From: Xiamenia xianingshaonis
Lineage (GTDB): Bacteria > Actinomycetota > Coriobacteriia > Coriobacteriales > Eggerthellaceae
Direction: 5' to 3'
DNA length: 64,000 nucleotides
Assembly: GCF_017945865.1 (NCBI RefSeq)
Contig: NZ_CP072829.1
Location: 248,001 to 312,000, forward strand
A program made the translations under genes and the position numbers. Below are positions 44,654 to 53,160 of this stretch, piece by piece; positions within the stretch are counted from its first letter, which is position 1; every line of letters begins with the position of its first letter. The notes beneath the pieces were generated by a model, which saw nothing but the letters and a program-made list of their open reading frames with translations, was not told the origin of the DNA and ran no database searches.

Positions 44654-45082
44654 ATGACTGAGACGAACGAGACTCCTGACGTTTTGGAAGCGCCGGAAGG
44701 CGACGGCCCGACCATGCTGCTGGCCGTGCCCACGATGGGCGCGGCGGGCATGGAAGCCCAGCGTGCGGGCCATTTTGGGCACTGCGACTGCTTTACGGTC
44801 GTCGACATTGCAAACGGTCAGCCGCAGGGCGTGCGCGAAGTGGCGAATCCGCCGCACGAGGAAGGCGGCTGCCTGCGCCCGGTGAAGCTGCTCGCCGACG
44901 AGGGCGTCAACGCCATCGTGGCCGCCGGCATGGGAATGCGTCCGCTCATGGGCTTCCAGCAGGCGGGCATCACGGTGTACTTCGACAACCAGCATCCCGT
45001 CGTGGGCGATGCGGTGAGCGCCGTCATTTCCGGTGAAGCTCCCGTCATGGGTTCTGACCAGGCCTGCAATCACCATCACTGA
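44654..45082 (+). CDS. NifX/NifB-type dinitrogenase iron-molybdenum cofactor domain protein
   Basis: 142 residues of the NifX/NafY-like (PF02579) fold: LLAVPTMGAAGMEAQRAGHFGHCDCFTVVDI at the N terminus has the H-F-G-x-(C) pattern, followed by the helix-loop VNAIVAAGMGMRPLMGFQQAGI and YFDNQHPVVGDAV. It ends CNHHH, a possible metal ligand. Such small proteins occur in many anaerobes without nitrogenase and are thought to bind Fe-S or other metal clusters. No nif gene is in the window, so its partner is unknown. It lies 104 bases after leuB and is followed by repeat copy C. Confidence 0.88.
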   Translation: MTETNETPDVLEAPEGDGPTMLLAVPTMGAAGMEAQRAGHFGHCDCFTVVDIANGQPQGVREVANPPHEEGGCLRPVKLLADEGVNAIVAAGMGMRPLMGFQQAGITVYFDNQHPVVGDAVSAVISGEAPVMGSDQACNHHH

Positions 45083-45103
45083 GAATAGGGGAACTATATG
45101 CCA

Positions 45104-45170
45104 GGGAAACGCTGACGAATTCCGCCAGCCCTGCGCTTGCAGGGCAAGACGGCTTTCATCAGCGTTTCCC
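45104..45170 (+). repeat. Copy C of dispersed GGGAAACGCTGA element (complete)
   Basis: 67 bases bounded by perfect 12-bp terminal inverted repeats GGGAAACGCTGA (45104-45115) and TCAGCGTTTCCC (45159-45170), with an inner hairpin GCCCTGC-GCTT-GCAGGGC (45128-45145). It resembles a small non-autonomous element or REP-like palindrome. No clear target-site duplication is seen. Confidence 0.8.
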
Positions 45171-45299
45171 TCGATGTGCGCACCCGCATCGTTGCAGGGC
45201 GCACCATGCCGCGGCGGCGGGGCGTCGCCTTGCGCCGCGGTGCGGCAGAAAGTGAATACTGGGTCGAAAACGGTACAGAAGCAGCGAAGGACGGGTGCG

Positions 45300-48023
45300 G
45301 TGAGGGAAGAACATGACAGGCAGGCGTATGCCCTCGGTTCGGGAGGCTTTTTTCTCGGCGTGAAGAAGTGCGTCCTTGACGAGGCGCTTCTTCCCGTTTC
45401 GGGGCAGCTTGGCGAGCCGGGCCGTTCGTTTGGCTGGGTGAGCCGCGGCCTGCCTCTGCCGCCGACGGGCGGGTCGTACGCGGTGGAGTTCGTCGACAAG
45501 TCGCACGTTTTCATCCTTGCCTACATCGATCCGTACGGCCGCGCCTTTTCGACGGAAAAGCCGCTGACCATTCCACCTGCCCGCGAGCCTGACCTGCTGT
45601 TTTCCAAGGATACGGCCGCCTCTCTCACCGGGCGGTCCAACGGCTTCGTGCGCATTCGCGAACAGCTTGGCGAAACGCGCGACGTGGCGCGGTTCTCCTG
45701 CGCGTCCAACGCCTACGAGCTGCTCGACAGTTGGTACGATTTCGGACGATACCGCGCCGGCCTGTCATACGAAGACGCGATGACCAGGGCTTACCTTGCC
45801 TTCGTGCATCGTCCGTCGCTCGGCTCCGTGCCGGTGCCGTCGGTCGGGCTGACCGAGGTGTATCGCTGCCTTGACAACGCGAGCTTCCTCGCAAGCGCCA
45901 AGAAGCTTCGCGACCTGTTCGACCGCGTGGGCGTCGATGCGGCGCTCGAGCCGCCGGCGCTTGCGGAAAGCCTCATGCGCTGGCTTGACGAAGCCGGCCT
46001 TCCCGGCGTGCTGGAGCTTGGCGCTTCGGACGCCGCGATCCGCCTGGTGCGCACGATGCGCTATGCGGGCACATTCTACCTGTCGCTCGAAGAAGACATC
46101 GGCGTGTCGCGCAAGACGATCTGGGCTTTGGAAGGCGCCCTCAACCGGTTTCTGCTGGCATGCGAGCGGCTGGACGCGCTGGCGACCCGGGCTGCCCGCG
46201 CGACGAAAGAGGAGATTTCCGCGTGCGACGAGGAACTGTTCGAAACGGCGGCCATCCAGTCTATTGCTGAGTTAAAAGCTCATGATTTCCCCGAGGCGAC
46301 GCCAGGCGGGGAGTGGGACGTGCGCTCCAAGCTGGGGCGGGCGGCAGAGCTGCTGCGGCTGCCGGTGCGCGTCGATGCGAAGTTTCGCTGCGACGTGGCA
46401 TCGGGCTTGGTGGCGCTTGACCTGACCGCGCCGGGGGCCGACCTGATGCCGGCGACGACGTGGATGTCGGACGACGACGGCGCGGCGGGCGGGCACGGCC
46501 TGTGGATGCCGGTTTCAACCGTCGCCCGCGAGGCGCAGGCGGAGCGCTACGCTTTTCACCTGGGCCTTTTGCTTGCAGCGAAGGCATTCGAGGCGTCGCC
46601 GTCCATTGACCGGGTCGAACTGGCGGTGCGCTTCCTCGGCGAAGAGGACAGCGACTTGCACGACGGCGGGCTGCTGAGCGCGCCGATGTTTCCCGCGTAC
46701 GCTACGGTCGGCCTTTCGCGCGCGGCCTTCGAGGAAACCGACGGCTTCGCTTTCGCGCGGGCAAGCGACCCGCAGTCTTTTTTCCGGGAGGCCGGCGCCC
46801 GGCACTTCCCCGACGCCATCGGCTCGTTCGTGTCGGTTCTGGTCCTGCCGAGCGCCAAGCTGCGCAGAGAGCTGCCCGAAATCGGCAAAGTACCGCTGTC
46901 GGGATTCGCGGCGCAAGCCCTTGGCGTGGACGATTCGACCGGCATGCGCATCAACTTCGACGCGGCGCTGCGCCGGCGCGGCGAGGACATCGCCGACGGC
47001 GTGGCGCAAACGACGAGCGCGTCTGCGGCCATTCGCGTGGTGCGCCAGGCGCAGGACGCGGCGCAGGCCGACTTTGACGAGCGGGCGATAAACGGATGCA
47101 CGCGCCTTATGGCCGCGCTTGCGGAAGGCAAGATAGACTGCGAAGACCAAAACGCCGTCGTCAGCTGCTTTTTGGGGGCGGACCGCTGCCTCACGGCGCT
47201 GGGACGTGCGAAAACGTTCGCTGAAAACGATGACGTCTCCCAGGCGGTGGCCGTCTTGCAGGAGGCCATCGCCGAGGCCGAAGCGCTCGAAGGCTTCGTC
47301 GACACGTCGTTGAACGCCCGCCGTGCGTTCGATTCGTATTCGTCGCGCGTCATTTACAACCTGGCGCGTCGCGGGGACCTTCCCGACCCGCAGGCGGTCC
47401 GAAACGACCAGTCCAAGTACGTCGAGCTGGTGCCCGATTCGTTCTATCTGTGCCATTTGGAAGTGGTGCGGATGCTCGAGCATTCTTTCGAGCGGTCGGA
47501 AGAGGCGGTCGAGTACGGCCGGCGCAGCATTGCGATAGCCCCTACGGCCGGCGCGGGGTACCGGCAGCTCGGACGCGCCTACATGCTGATGGGCGACATG
47601 GAAAACGCCGCGCAGGTGCTGGAGGAATGCTTGCGCATCGCCGTGCAGCCCAACGACATCGCGATGGCGTACTACCAGCTGGCCTACGTGCTGTGGAAGC
47701 TGGGTCGGGCCGAGGCAGGCGCGGCGTGCTATGCGAAATCGCTGGCGACGGCGCCGGTCATGGCCATGCAGGCGACGATCGAGCTGCACGAGCTGGTCGA
47801 AGAAACGGGGCTGCCGCTGCCCGACCAGGACAAGGTGGACGACACCCTCGTGCGTCTTGGCGTGCCGCTCGCCCCGTCGAAGGCCGTGCTCGATGCGCTT
47901 GAGCGGGCCTGCGTCGCCGCCGTGGATGCGGGGCTGTTCCCCGTCGCACAGAGCATTCTGGCGACTCGGCTGCGCTACCGGCCCGACGACGCTTTGGTGA
48001 ACGTGCTGCGGTCGCTGGATTAG
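45300..48023 (+). CDS. Large TPR-repeat protein of unknown function
   Basis: 907 residues, GTG start 8 bases after AAGGA. Not recognised beyond its C-terminal tetratricopeptide repeats (about 700-905): YRQLGRAYMLMGDMENAAQVLEECLRIA and AMAYYQLAYVLWKLGRAEAGAACYAKSLATAP are clear TPRs. The first 250 residues are a separate mixed alpha/beta region (RSFGWVSRGLPLPPTGGSYAVEFVDKSHVFI), and the middle is helical with no motif I know. No signal peptide, so cytoplasmic. It lies between repeat copies C and D and carries no neighbours of known function. A scaffold or assembly role is only a guess. Confidence 0.7.
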   Translation: MREEHDRQAYALGSGGFFLGVKKCVLDEALLPVSGQLGEPGRSFGWVSRGLPLPPTGGSYAVEFVDKSHVFILAYIDPYGRAFSTEKPLTIPPAREPDLLFSKDTAASLTGRSNGFVRIREQLGETRDVARFSCASNAYELLDSWYDFGRYRAGLSYEDAMTRAYLAFVHRPSLGSVPVPSVGLTEVYRCLDNASFLASAKKLRDLFDRVGVDAALEPPALAESLMRWLDEAGLPGVLELGASDAAIRLVRTMRYAGTFYLSLEEDIGVSRKTIWALEGALNRFLLACERLDALATRAARATKEEISACDEELFETAAIQSIAELKAHDFPEATPGGEWDVRSKLGRAAELLRLPVRVDAKFRCDVASGLVALDLTAPGADLMPATTWMSDDDGAAGGHGLWMPVSTVAREAQAERYAFHLGLLLAAKAFEASPSIDRVELAVRFLGEEDSDLHDGGLLSAPMFPAYATVGLSRAAFEETDGFAFARASDPQSFFREAGARHFPDAIGSFVSVLVLPSAKLRRELPEIGKVPLSGFAAQALGVDDSTGMRINFDAALRRRGEDIADGVAQTTSASAAIRVVRQAQDAAQADFDERAINGCTRLMAALAEGKIDCEDQNAVVSCFLGADRCLTALGRAKTFAENDDVSQAVAVLQEAIAEAEALEGFVDTSLNARRAFDSYSSRVIYNLARRGDLPDPQAVRNDQSKYVELVPDSFYLCHLEVVRMLEHSFERSEEAVEYGRRSIAIAPTAGAGYRQLGRAYMLMGDMENAAQVLEECLRIAVQPNDIAMAYYQLAYVLWKLGRAEAGAACYAKSLATAPVMAMQATIELHELVEETGLPLPDQDKVDDTLVRLGVPLAPSKAVLDALERACVAAVDAGLFPVAQSILATRLRYRPDDALVNVLRSLD

Positions 48024-48068
48024 GGAAACGCTGATTAAGTCCGTCTTGCCCTGCGCAGGCGAGGCGGA
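48023..48068 (+). repeat. Copy D of dispersed GGGAAACGCTGA element (left half)
   Basis: Begins GGGAAACGCTGA directly after the TPR stop codon, sharing its last base, then CCGTCTTGCCCTGC and GCGGA as in the reverse complement of copy C. The right terminal repeat is lost. It runs into a larger inverted repeat. Confidence 0.6.
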
Positions 48069-48160
48069 TGCCTGGGGGCTGAAGATCGAGAGAGCGCACT
48101 GACGTGCGTAAACGAGATCTGAAGCCGCCAGGCGCCGGCTCGCCTGCGCAGGGCCGGCAA
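48046..48160. repeat. Long imperfect inverted repeat
   Basis: The arm at 48046-48087 (TTGCCCTGCGCAGGCGAGGC... to GATC) is complementary, with some mismatches, to 48116-48160 (GATC... TCGCCTGCGCAGGG...), loop about 28 bases. Probably a strong hairpin between the convergent TPR and radical SAM genes. No gene in the 48024-48242 gap. Confidence 0.6.
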
Positions 48161-48242
48161 AGCGGCGGTTTTCGGCCCCGCTGAGGGGCTTGGACCGGCC
48201 TGCCAGGCCTTCGCGCAGGGCTGTGCTTCTTTTTTGCCCTTG

Positions 48243-49121
48243 TTACATCGGAGCCATGTCCAGGCGCAATCTGGCGTGCCTGTCGTCGTCGGTGTTCTCG
48301 GCGCGCCACCTGAGCATGGCCGCCAGGTCCTTCCCGTCGCGGGGAAGCACCCCTTCTATCCTGAAGAGGTTCGTGTCGTGCCCGGAAACCACGACGGTCT
48401 CGCAGCGCAGGTTCTCTACGAACGTCGCCGCTTCGTTGATGATCTCCGATTCGGGCGCGAGCTCAAACGAGCCGTCCAAGACTTCTTCCCGCAGCTTCGT
48501 GCCGGGGAAAGGCGTCATCGTGGTGATGAAGATCTTGGCCGGATGCAGCTTGCTGAAGACCTCTGCGGAACGAAGCGCGTTTTCGTGGCACTTGCCTTTT
48601 CCGGCCATGCCGCAGAGATAGAACAGGACGTATGTGATGCCGGCCTTTTCCAGCCGTGGAAGGTTGTCCAGGAGGTCTTGGGTCGTGTGGTCCTTTTCCA
48701 TGCGCTCAAGCGCCTCGTCCCAGCCGCTCTCGGCTCCGATGGTTGCCTTGAGCGGTCCGTACTGCGCCATTTCCCGCAGGTCTTCGTCGCTTTTCCGCTT
48801 CACGCTGGCGGTGGTCATGAAGCCCGATATTCCCTTGGCGGTCGGAAGCTTCTCCCTGATGAGCTTCAAGATCGGTATCAGCTTGCTGTTGGGCAGCCCC
48901 ATCGGGTCCTCGGAAAGGAGCATCACCGACTTCGGGTTTCGCACCGTGGCGGCTATCTCTTCGATGTCTTCGACGACGTGCTCCATCGGCACGGCCTGGA
49001 ACTGGGCGTTTCCGTGCAGGCTGCAGAAATGGCACTTCCCGTAGGAGCATCCGACGGTTATTTGCAGCAGCTCCGCAGCCATTCCGTCAGGACCTCTCCT
49101 CGCGATTTGCGGCGTGTGCAT
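48243..49121 (-). CDS. Radical SAM protein of unknown substrate
   Basis: 292 residues. The cluster motif CSYGKCHFC (Cx3Cx2C) lies near residue 28, followed by VMLLSEDPMG, IGAESGWDEALERM and YVLFYLCGMAGKGKCHENA, a pattern of Elp3/MiaB-like anaerobic radical SAM proteins of the 'B12-independent' group. No auxiliary cluster is obvious at the C terminus. The ATG at 49121 follows AGAAGGAGG. Its start region faces the palindrome at 49143-49159. It lies beside the AAA/methyltransferase operon on the same strand, 81 bases downstream of it. Reaction and substrate are unknown. Confidence 0.85.
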   Translation of the reverse strand: MHTPQIARRGPDGMAAELLQITVGCSYGKCHFCSLHGNAQFQAVPMEHVVEDIEEIAATVRNPKSVMLLSEDPMGLPNSKLIPILKLIREKLPTAKGISGFMTTASVKRKSDEDLREMAQYGPLKATIGAESGWDEALERMEKDHTTQDLLDNLPRLEKAGITYVLFYLCGMAGKGKCHENALRSAEVFSKLHPAKIFITTMTPFPGTKLREEVLDGSFELAPESEIINEAATFVENLRCETVVVSGHDTNLFRIEGVLPRDGKDLAAMLRWRAENTDDDRHARLRLDMAPM

Positions 49122-49142
49122 GACCGGCCTCCTTCTGAATAG

Positions 49143-49159
49143 ATGAGCATTTTGCTCAT
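49143..49159. promoter_or_regulatory. Palindromic operator candidate before the radical SAM gene
   Basis: ATGAGCA-TTT-TGCTCAT, a perfect 7-bp palindrome 22 bases upstream of the start codon, next to a TTATTAT stretch (minus strand) that could be a -10. Confidence 0.5.
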
Positions 49160-49202
49160 AATAAGCGTTCTGCCGATTGGGACGACGGCGCCGCCCCACA
49201 GG

Positions 49203-51515
49203 CTATTTCTTGCGGACGTAGAGGCTGACGGCCTTGTATGCGACGTCCTCGACGTCGGGCACCGCCTCCACCGTTTCCCCGGCCTTGTAGCCAAGGTTGG
49301 CCGCCACCTCGTATTCGTCGACCACGGTCGGAGCGTCGAATCCCGCGGCTTCAAGCCAGGCCAGGTTCTCGTCTTCGGTCCTGGCGGCCTGGATGCTGTT
49401 GCCGATCTCGCGCGCGGCCTCGACCACCGCGTCGTCGCGCTCGCGGTCGGCGAAGACCGTCTCCAGGATCAGGAGGCCTCCGGACTTCAGCACCCGTCCG
49501 AATTCGCGGAGGGCGGCTTGCTGGTCGTAGAACAGCGTGACGACGTTGTTCACGTACAGGACGTCCATCGTCGAGGTGCCGATGCCGGCGGAGATCAGGT
49601 CCTCGGGATAGGCGACGTGGAACTCCATGTTGTTGCCCTTCAAGCCGCTGTCGTGCCACGCGCGGCTGATCCCTTCTGCGGCCTCTTGGACGTACGAGGG
49701 GCTCCAGTCGATGCCGATGGCGCGGCCGTCGTTGCCCACCATGCTGCTTATCTTGTAGACGCCGCGGCCCCTTCTGCTTCCCACGTCCAGCACCTTTTTC
49801 CCTTTGAGGTCGCTTGCCGGCAGAAGCATCTTGCAGACCGAGGCGAACCCGTATTCGAACTGCTTGTTCGCATAGTGGTCGGCGAGCGCTTGGCTGTCGA
49901 GAGCGGGGCCGGCCGAGACGGGCCGACCTGCGCCTCTCGCTTTGAGGCCGACCGCCTGCGACACGTCGACGGACGGCCCTTCGAGCACGTCGGGGACGTC
50001 GTCGTCCAGCGAGGACAGCTTCTCGGCGCGCTCGTCGAGGTTCGCGCGCGCCTGGTCGACCTTGAGGGTCTCGTTGTGCTGGTAGTAGCTCTCGTTTCCG
50101 TAGTGGGAGACGAACTGGGTCGTCGCGTTGCGCGTCGTGAGCTCGGCCATGAAGACGAGCATTTCCCGCTGTCCCATCGTCTCGTCCACGAAGCGGAAGG
50201 CGGCGTCCATCTTCGCGCTGGCGGCGCTGGCCTTCGGCCGGATGGCGCCCACTTCCTTTTGGTAGGCCGACCGGATGGTTTCGAAGGCGGGCTCGCCTGC
50301 CGGCATGTCCTGCAGCGTGCATTCGGCAAGGAACGTCCGCAGAAGCTGGATCAACGTCCGCTCGCGGCGGATCTTTGCCGTGGGCGTCGTGCCGGCCTCT
50401 ATCTTGCGTGCGAGGTCTTCTTCGCGCCTTTCGATCTGCGCTCCAAGCACCGCATCGGCGAAGGCGCCTGCAAGCAGCTCTTCTTTGGCCGAGCGCAGCA
50501 CGTCCCTCAGCTCAAGGCAGATCTTTTCGATCCTGAGCACCTCGGCGCACTCGTTTCCGAGCGCGTCCAGCAAAAGCCCGAGCAGCGCCACCCGCTCGTC
50601 GAAGGCGGCCTCGACCGCCCGCTGCTTGATGGCGTCGCTCGCCTGGCCGGCCAAGATGGCGTCGACCTGGTAGTCGCTGCGGTACTTCTGGAACAGCGTG
50701 TAATAGACGCTGAACTGGTCGCAGATGTCGTCGTCTCGCAGGAACTGCGCGAACAGGTCGCGGTCGGCCGGCACTTCCATCCGCTCGTAGAGCGCAAGCA
50801 GCTCGGACAGGTCTTCCCAGCCGCGCGCGGTCACGAACGACTTGCCGCCGCCCGGCTTGCCCTCCACCTTGTAGAAGCAGTCCTTCTTGGCGTCCAAAAA
50901 CGTGACGACGGCGGGGTGCAGGCCCTTTTCGAGGGCGTAGGCGTGCCAGGAGGCGTAGTCGGGCACGACGTCGATCTCGCGCAGCCGGTCGAGCGTGACG
51001 ATGTCGAACTCGTGGACGCTGCGGTTGTATTCCAGCGGGTTGCCGGCGCACACGACGACCCACCCGGCAGGCACCTTGTGCTTGCCGAACGTCTTGTACT
51101 GCAGGAACTGCAGCATGCTCGGGTACAGCGTTTCGCTCACGCAGTTGATCTCGTCGAGGAACAGGATCCCGTCGCGCAGCCCCGTGCGCTCCCGGTAGTC
51201 GTAGATCGCGGCGATGATCTCGCTCATCGTGTACTCCGAGATCTCGACGTCCAGCCCGTCGAACGAGCGCTGCTCGATGCGCGGCAGGCCGAGGGCGCTT
51301 TGCCGCGTGTGGTGCGTCATGGAATAGGACACCAGCCCGATGCCCAGCTCCGATGCGATCTGCTCCATGATCGCCGTCTTGCCGATGCCGGGCGCCCCCA
51401 TGAGGAACACGGGGCGCTGGTGCACGGGGTCTATCGCGTACAGGCCGGTCTCGTCGCGCATGAGATACGCCCGCACGGTATCGGTGATCTGCTGTTTTGC
51501 CTGGGTAATGTTCAT
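49203..51515 (-). CDS. MoxR-type AAA+ ATPase fused to a SAM methyltransferase domain
   Basis: 770 residues. N-terminal AAA+ module: Walker A GAPGIGKT (40-47), Walker B ILFLDE (117-122), sensor 1 CAGNP (157-161) and LDRLREI, the MoxR/RavA-like pattern. A helical region follows, about 190-520. Residues about 530-770 are a class I methyltransferase: motif I VLDVGSRRGRGVYK (about 575), GIDWSPSYV, and FGRVLKSGGLLILE. It is closest in look to arsenite-methyltransferase-type domains, but the SNCVINL-position cysteine reads NNVVTL, so arsenic chemistry is unlikely. The ATG at 51515 overlaps the VWA stop (ATGA). ATPase-methyltransferase fusion is unusual for MoxR proteins. Confidence 0.85.
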   Translation of the reverse strand: MNITQAKQQITDTVRAYLMRDETGLYAIDPVHQRPVFLMGAPGIGKTAIMEQIASELGIGLVSYSMTHHTRQSALGLPRIEQRSFDGLDVEISEYTMSEIIAAIYDYRERTGLRDGILFLDEINCVSETLYPSMLQFLQYKTFGKHKVPAGWVVVCAGNPLEYNRSVHEFDIVTLDRLREIDVVPDYASWHAYALEKGLHPAVVTFLDAKKDCFYKVEGKPGGGKSFVTARGWEDLSELLALYERMEVPADRDLFAQFLRDDDICDQFSVYYTLFQKYRSDYQVDAILAGQASDAIKQRAVEAAFDERVALLGLLLDALGNECAEVLRIEKICLELRDVLRSAKEELLAGAFADAVLGAQIERREEDLARKIEAGTTPTAKIRRERTLIQLLRTFLAECTLQDMPAGEPAFETIRSAYQKEVGAIRPKASAASAKMDAAFRFVDETMGQREMLVFMAELTTRNATTQFVSHYGNESYYQHNETLKVDQARANLDERAEKLSSLDDDVPDVLEGPSVDVSQAVGLKARGAGRPVSAGPALDSQALADHYANKQFEYGFASVCKMLLPASDLKGKKVLDVGSRRGRGVYKISSMVGNDGRAIGIDWSPSYVQEAAEGISRAWHDSGLKGNNMEFHVAYPEDLISAGIGTSTMDVLYVNNVVTLFYDQQAALREFGRVLKSGGLLILETVFADRERDDAVVEAAREIGNSIQAARTEDENLAWLEAAGFDAPTVVDEYEVAANLGYKAGETVEAVPDVEDVAYKAVSLYVRKK

Positions 51516-53152
51516 GCTCGTCCTTTCAATGACGTCTCGTCGATGATCAGCTTTGTCGCCCACGGAGGCACCGAGGGCACGTCGCGGGACTCGTCGTTCA
51601 GGAACACGAACGCCGCGTCGAACCTCGGCGCGCTTTCCGGGAAGGTCCCCAGCCCGTCGGTGAAGTACACGAGGCCCTTCAGGTCGGCCAGCCTTCCGTC
51701 TTCCACCATGGCTCCCACGTGGTCGAAGACGGGGCGGAAGTCCGTGCCGCCGAATCCGCGGATCTGCAGGCGCTCCATGAAGGCATCGACGTCCTTGAGG
51801 TCTTTGATGACCATCTCTTGCTGTATGCGGTTGTCCGCTTGGATCACGTGGATGTTCACCCGGCTCGCGAATTCGCTGGACTCCTTCAAAATGTCGAAGG
51901 TGTGCTCGATGAAGCGGCGCACGAGCTCGCCTTTGACGCTTTCGGACGTGTCGATCGCGATGACGAAGTCGCGCACGCGGTCGGTTTCTTTGTATTCCAA
52001 CGGCTCTATCAGCGGCGTTTTGCCGTAAAGCTCCATCCCGTAGGAATAGAAGGCGTAGTCGAACTCTTCGGGATTGACGAGGATTTCTTCGCTTTGCACG
52101 GCGAAGCTGCGCAGGAACTCGGAATAGTCGTAGCGCTTGCGGTTCGCCAAAGCCAGGATGCCGATGAAGCTGGACGTTCCGTCGCCCCATTCGTTGCCGA
52201 AGGCGCTCAGCTCCATCTCGATCTGCTTGGAGACGTCCTCCCAGTCCCGCTCGTCCTGCTCTGCTTGGGCGGACTGTTTGAAGTTGGTCAGCGGGTCGTC
52301 CGCCTGCGCCTGCTCGGCCCCGGAGGCTTCTTGCTCCCCGTCGGTTCCGGCCGTCTCTTCAAGGCTGCCTGCGCTGCTGTCGGCGCCTTCTTGTTCACGC
52401 TCGTCGCCGGAGAGGTCCCGCCCGTCGTCAAGCCCTTCGACCGAGGGCTGCGGATCGTCGCCCGAGGCTTCGAGGCCGCTTGGCGGATCGTCGGGGTCTT
52501 CGTCGTCTTGAGAGGTCCCGTTGCTGAGCCCTTCGTCGGACGGGCTTCCCTGGCTGTTCATCGAAGGCCATGCGGCGTGTTCGTCGCGCTCGAACAGGGC
52601 GTGCCAGTCGGCGAGCACTTCGCGCCGAAGGCCGCGGTATGCCCGCCCGTCCGGGCATTCCACGAGGTTGTGGACAAGCTCGTAAACCTTCGAAGGCAGC
52701 AGGTCGCCCACCATCATGCGGATCGTGTCGAGCTGGCCTCGCCGTTCTGTGTCGTCGGCGCTCGGGAACCTTCTTGAGCACAGGTCCATCGCCACGCTTT
52801 CGGCCATTACGTCGCAGGTCAGGCTCCACGCTTCGAAGTCGTCGTGGTCGCGGTCGTAGGGGTGCTTGAACAGGCAGTGCAAGGTCATGTGGAGGTAGTC
52901 CCGGATGCTCTCGTTGAAGTCCTGCCGGTATCGGGCGACGACGCGGGGCGGGTCGTAGGCGATGCCCGACCCGTTCGTGGCGAGGGGATACCGCGCCCCG
53001 GACCTCAGAGGAACGAGCTCCATGCGCCAAAGCGCGAGATCGAGAAAGCGGAACTTGAGCATAAGTTGTGCGCGGCACTCATCGATGATGTCTTTGCCCA
53101 ACGAATCTTCTTCGAGCCTGCGCCTGAGCTTTTCGTCCATTGCTTTTTGCAT
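51512..53152 (-). CDS. DUF2201/VWA-domain protein, partner of the MoxR ATPase
   Basis: 546 residues. The N-terminal half is the putative metallopeptidase-like domain (DUF2201) with LHMTLHCLFKHP, a degenerate H-x3-H motif. An acidic, disordered stretch (about 200-300: DDEDPDDPPSGLEASGDDP...) follows, then a VWA domain with the complete MIDAS: IDTSESVKG (DxSxS), GGTDFRPVF (Thr) and YFTDGLG (Asp). MoxR ATPases usually act with VWA proteins in assembling or inserting metal cofactors into target complexes. AGGAGG overlaps the end of the LRR gene, whose stop is 8 bases upstream; its own stop overlaps the ATPase start. Confidence 0.88.
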   Translation of the reverse strand: MQKAMDEKLRRRLEEDSLGKDIIDECRAQLMLKFRFLDLALWRMELVPLRSGARYPLATNGSGIAYDPPRVVARYRQDFNESIRDYLHMTLHCLFKHPYDRDHDDFEAWSLTCDVMAESVAMDLCSRRFPSADDTERRGQLDTIRMMVGDLLPSKVYELVHNLVECPDGRAYRGLRREVLADWHALFERDEHAAWPSMNSQGSPSDEGLSNGTSQDDEDPDDPPSGLEASGDDPQPSVEGLDDGRDLSGDEREQEGADSSAGSLEETAGTDGEQEASGAEQAQADDPLTNFKQSAQAEQDERDWEDVSKQIEMELSAFGNEWGDGTSSFIGILALANRKRYDYSEFLRSFAVQSEEILVNPEEFDYAFYSYGMELYGKTPLIEPLEYKETDRVRDFVIAIDTSESVKGELVRRFIEHTFDILKESSEFASRVNIHVIQADNRIQQEMVIKDLKDVDAFMERLQIRGFGGTDFRPVFDHVGAMVEDGRLADLKGLVYFTDGLGTFPESAPRFDAAFVFLNDESRDVPSVPPWATKLIIDETSLKGRA

Positions 53153-53160
53153 GGGGCCTC

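Noticed and set aside
49143-52028. Open frame of 961 codons antisense to the ATPase-methyltransferase gene
   Set aside because: The minus-strand reading has Walker A/B, MIDAS and methyltransferase motifs. The plus-strand one is a compositional shadow.
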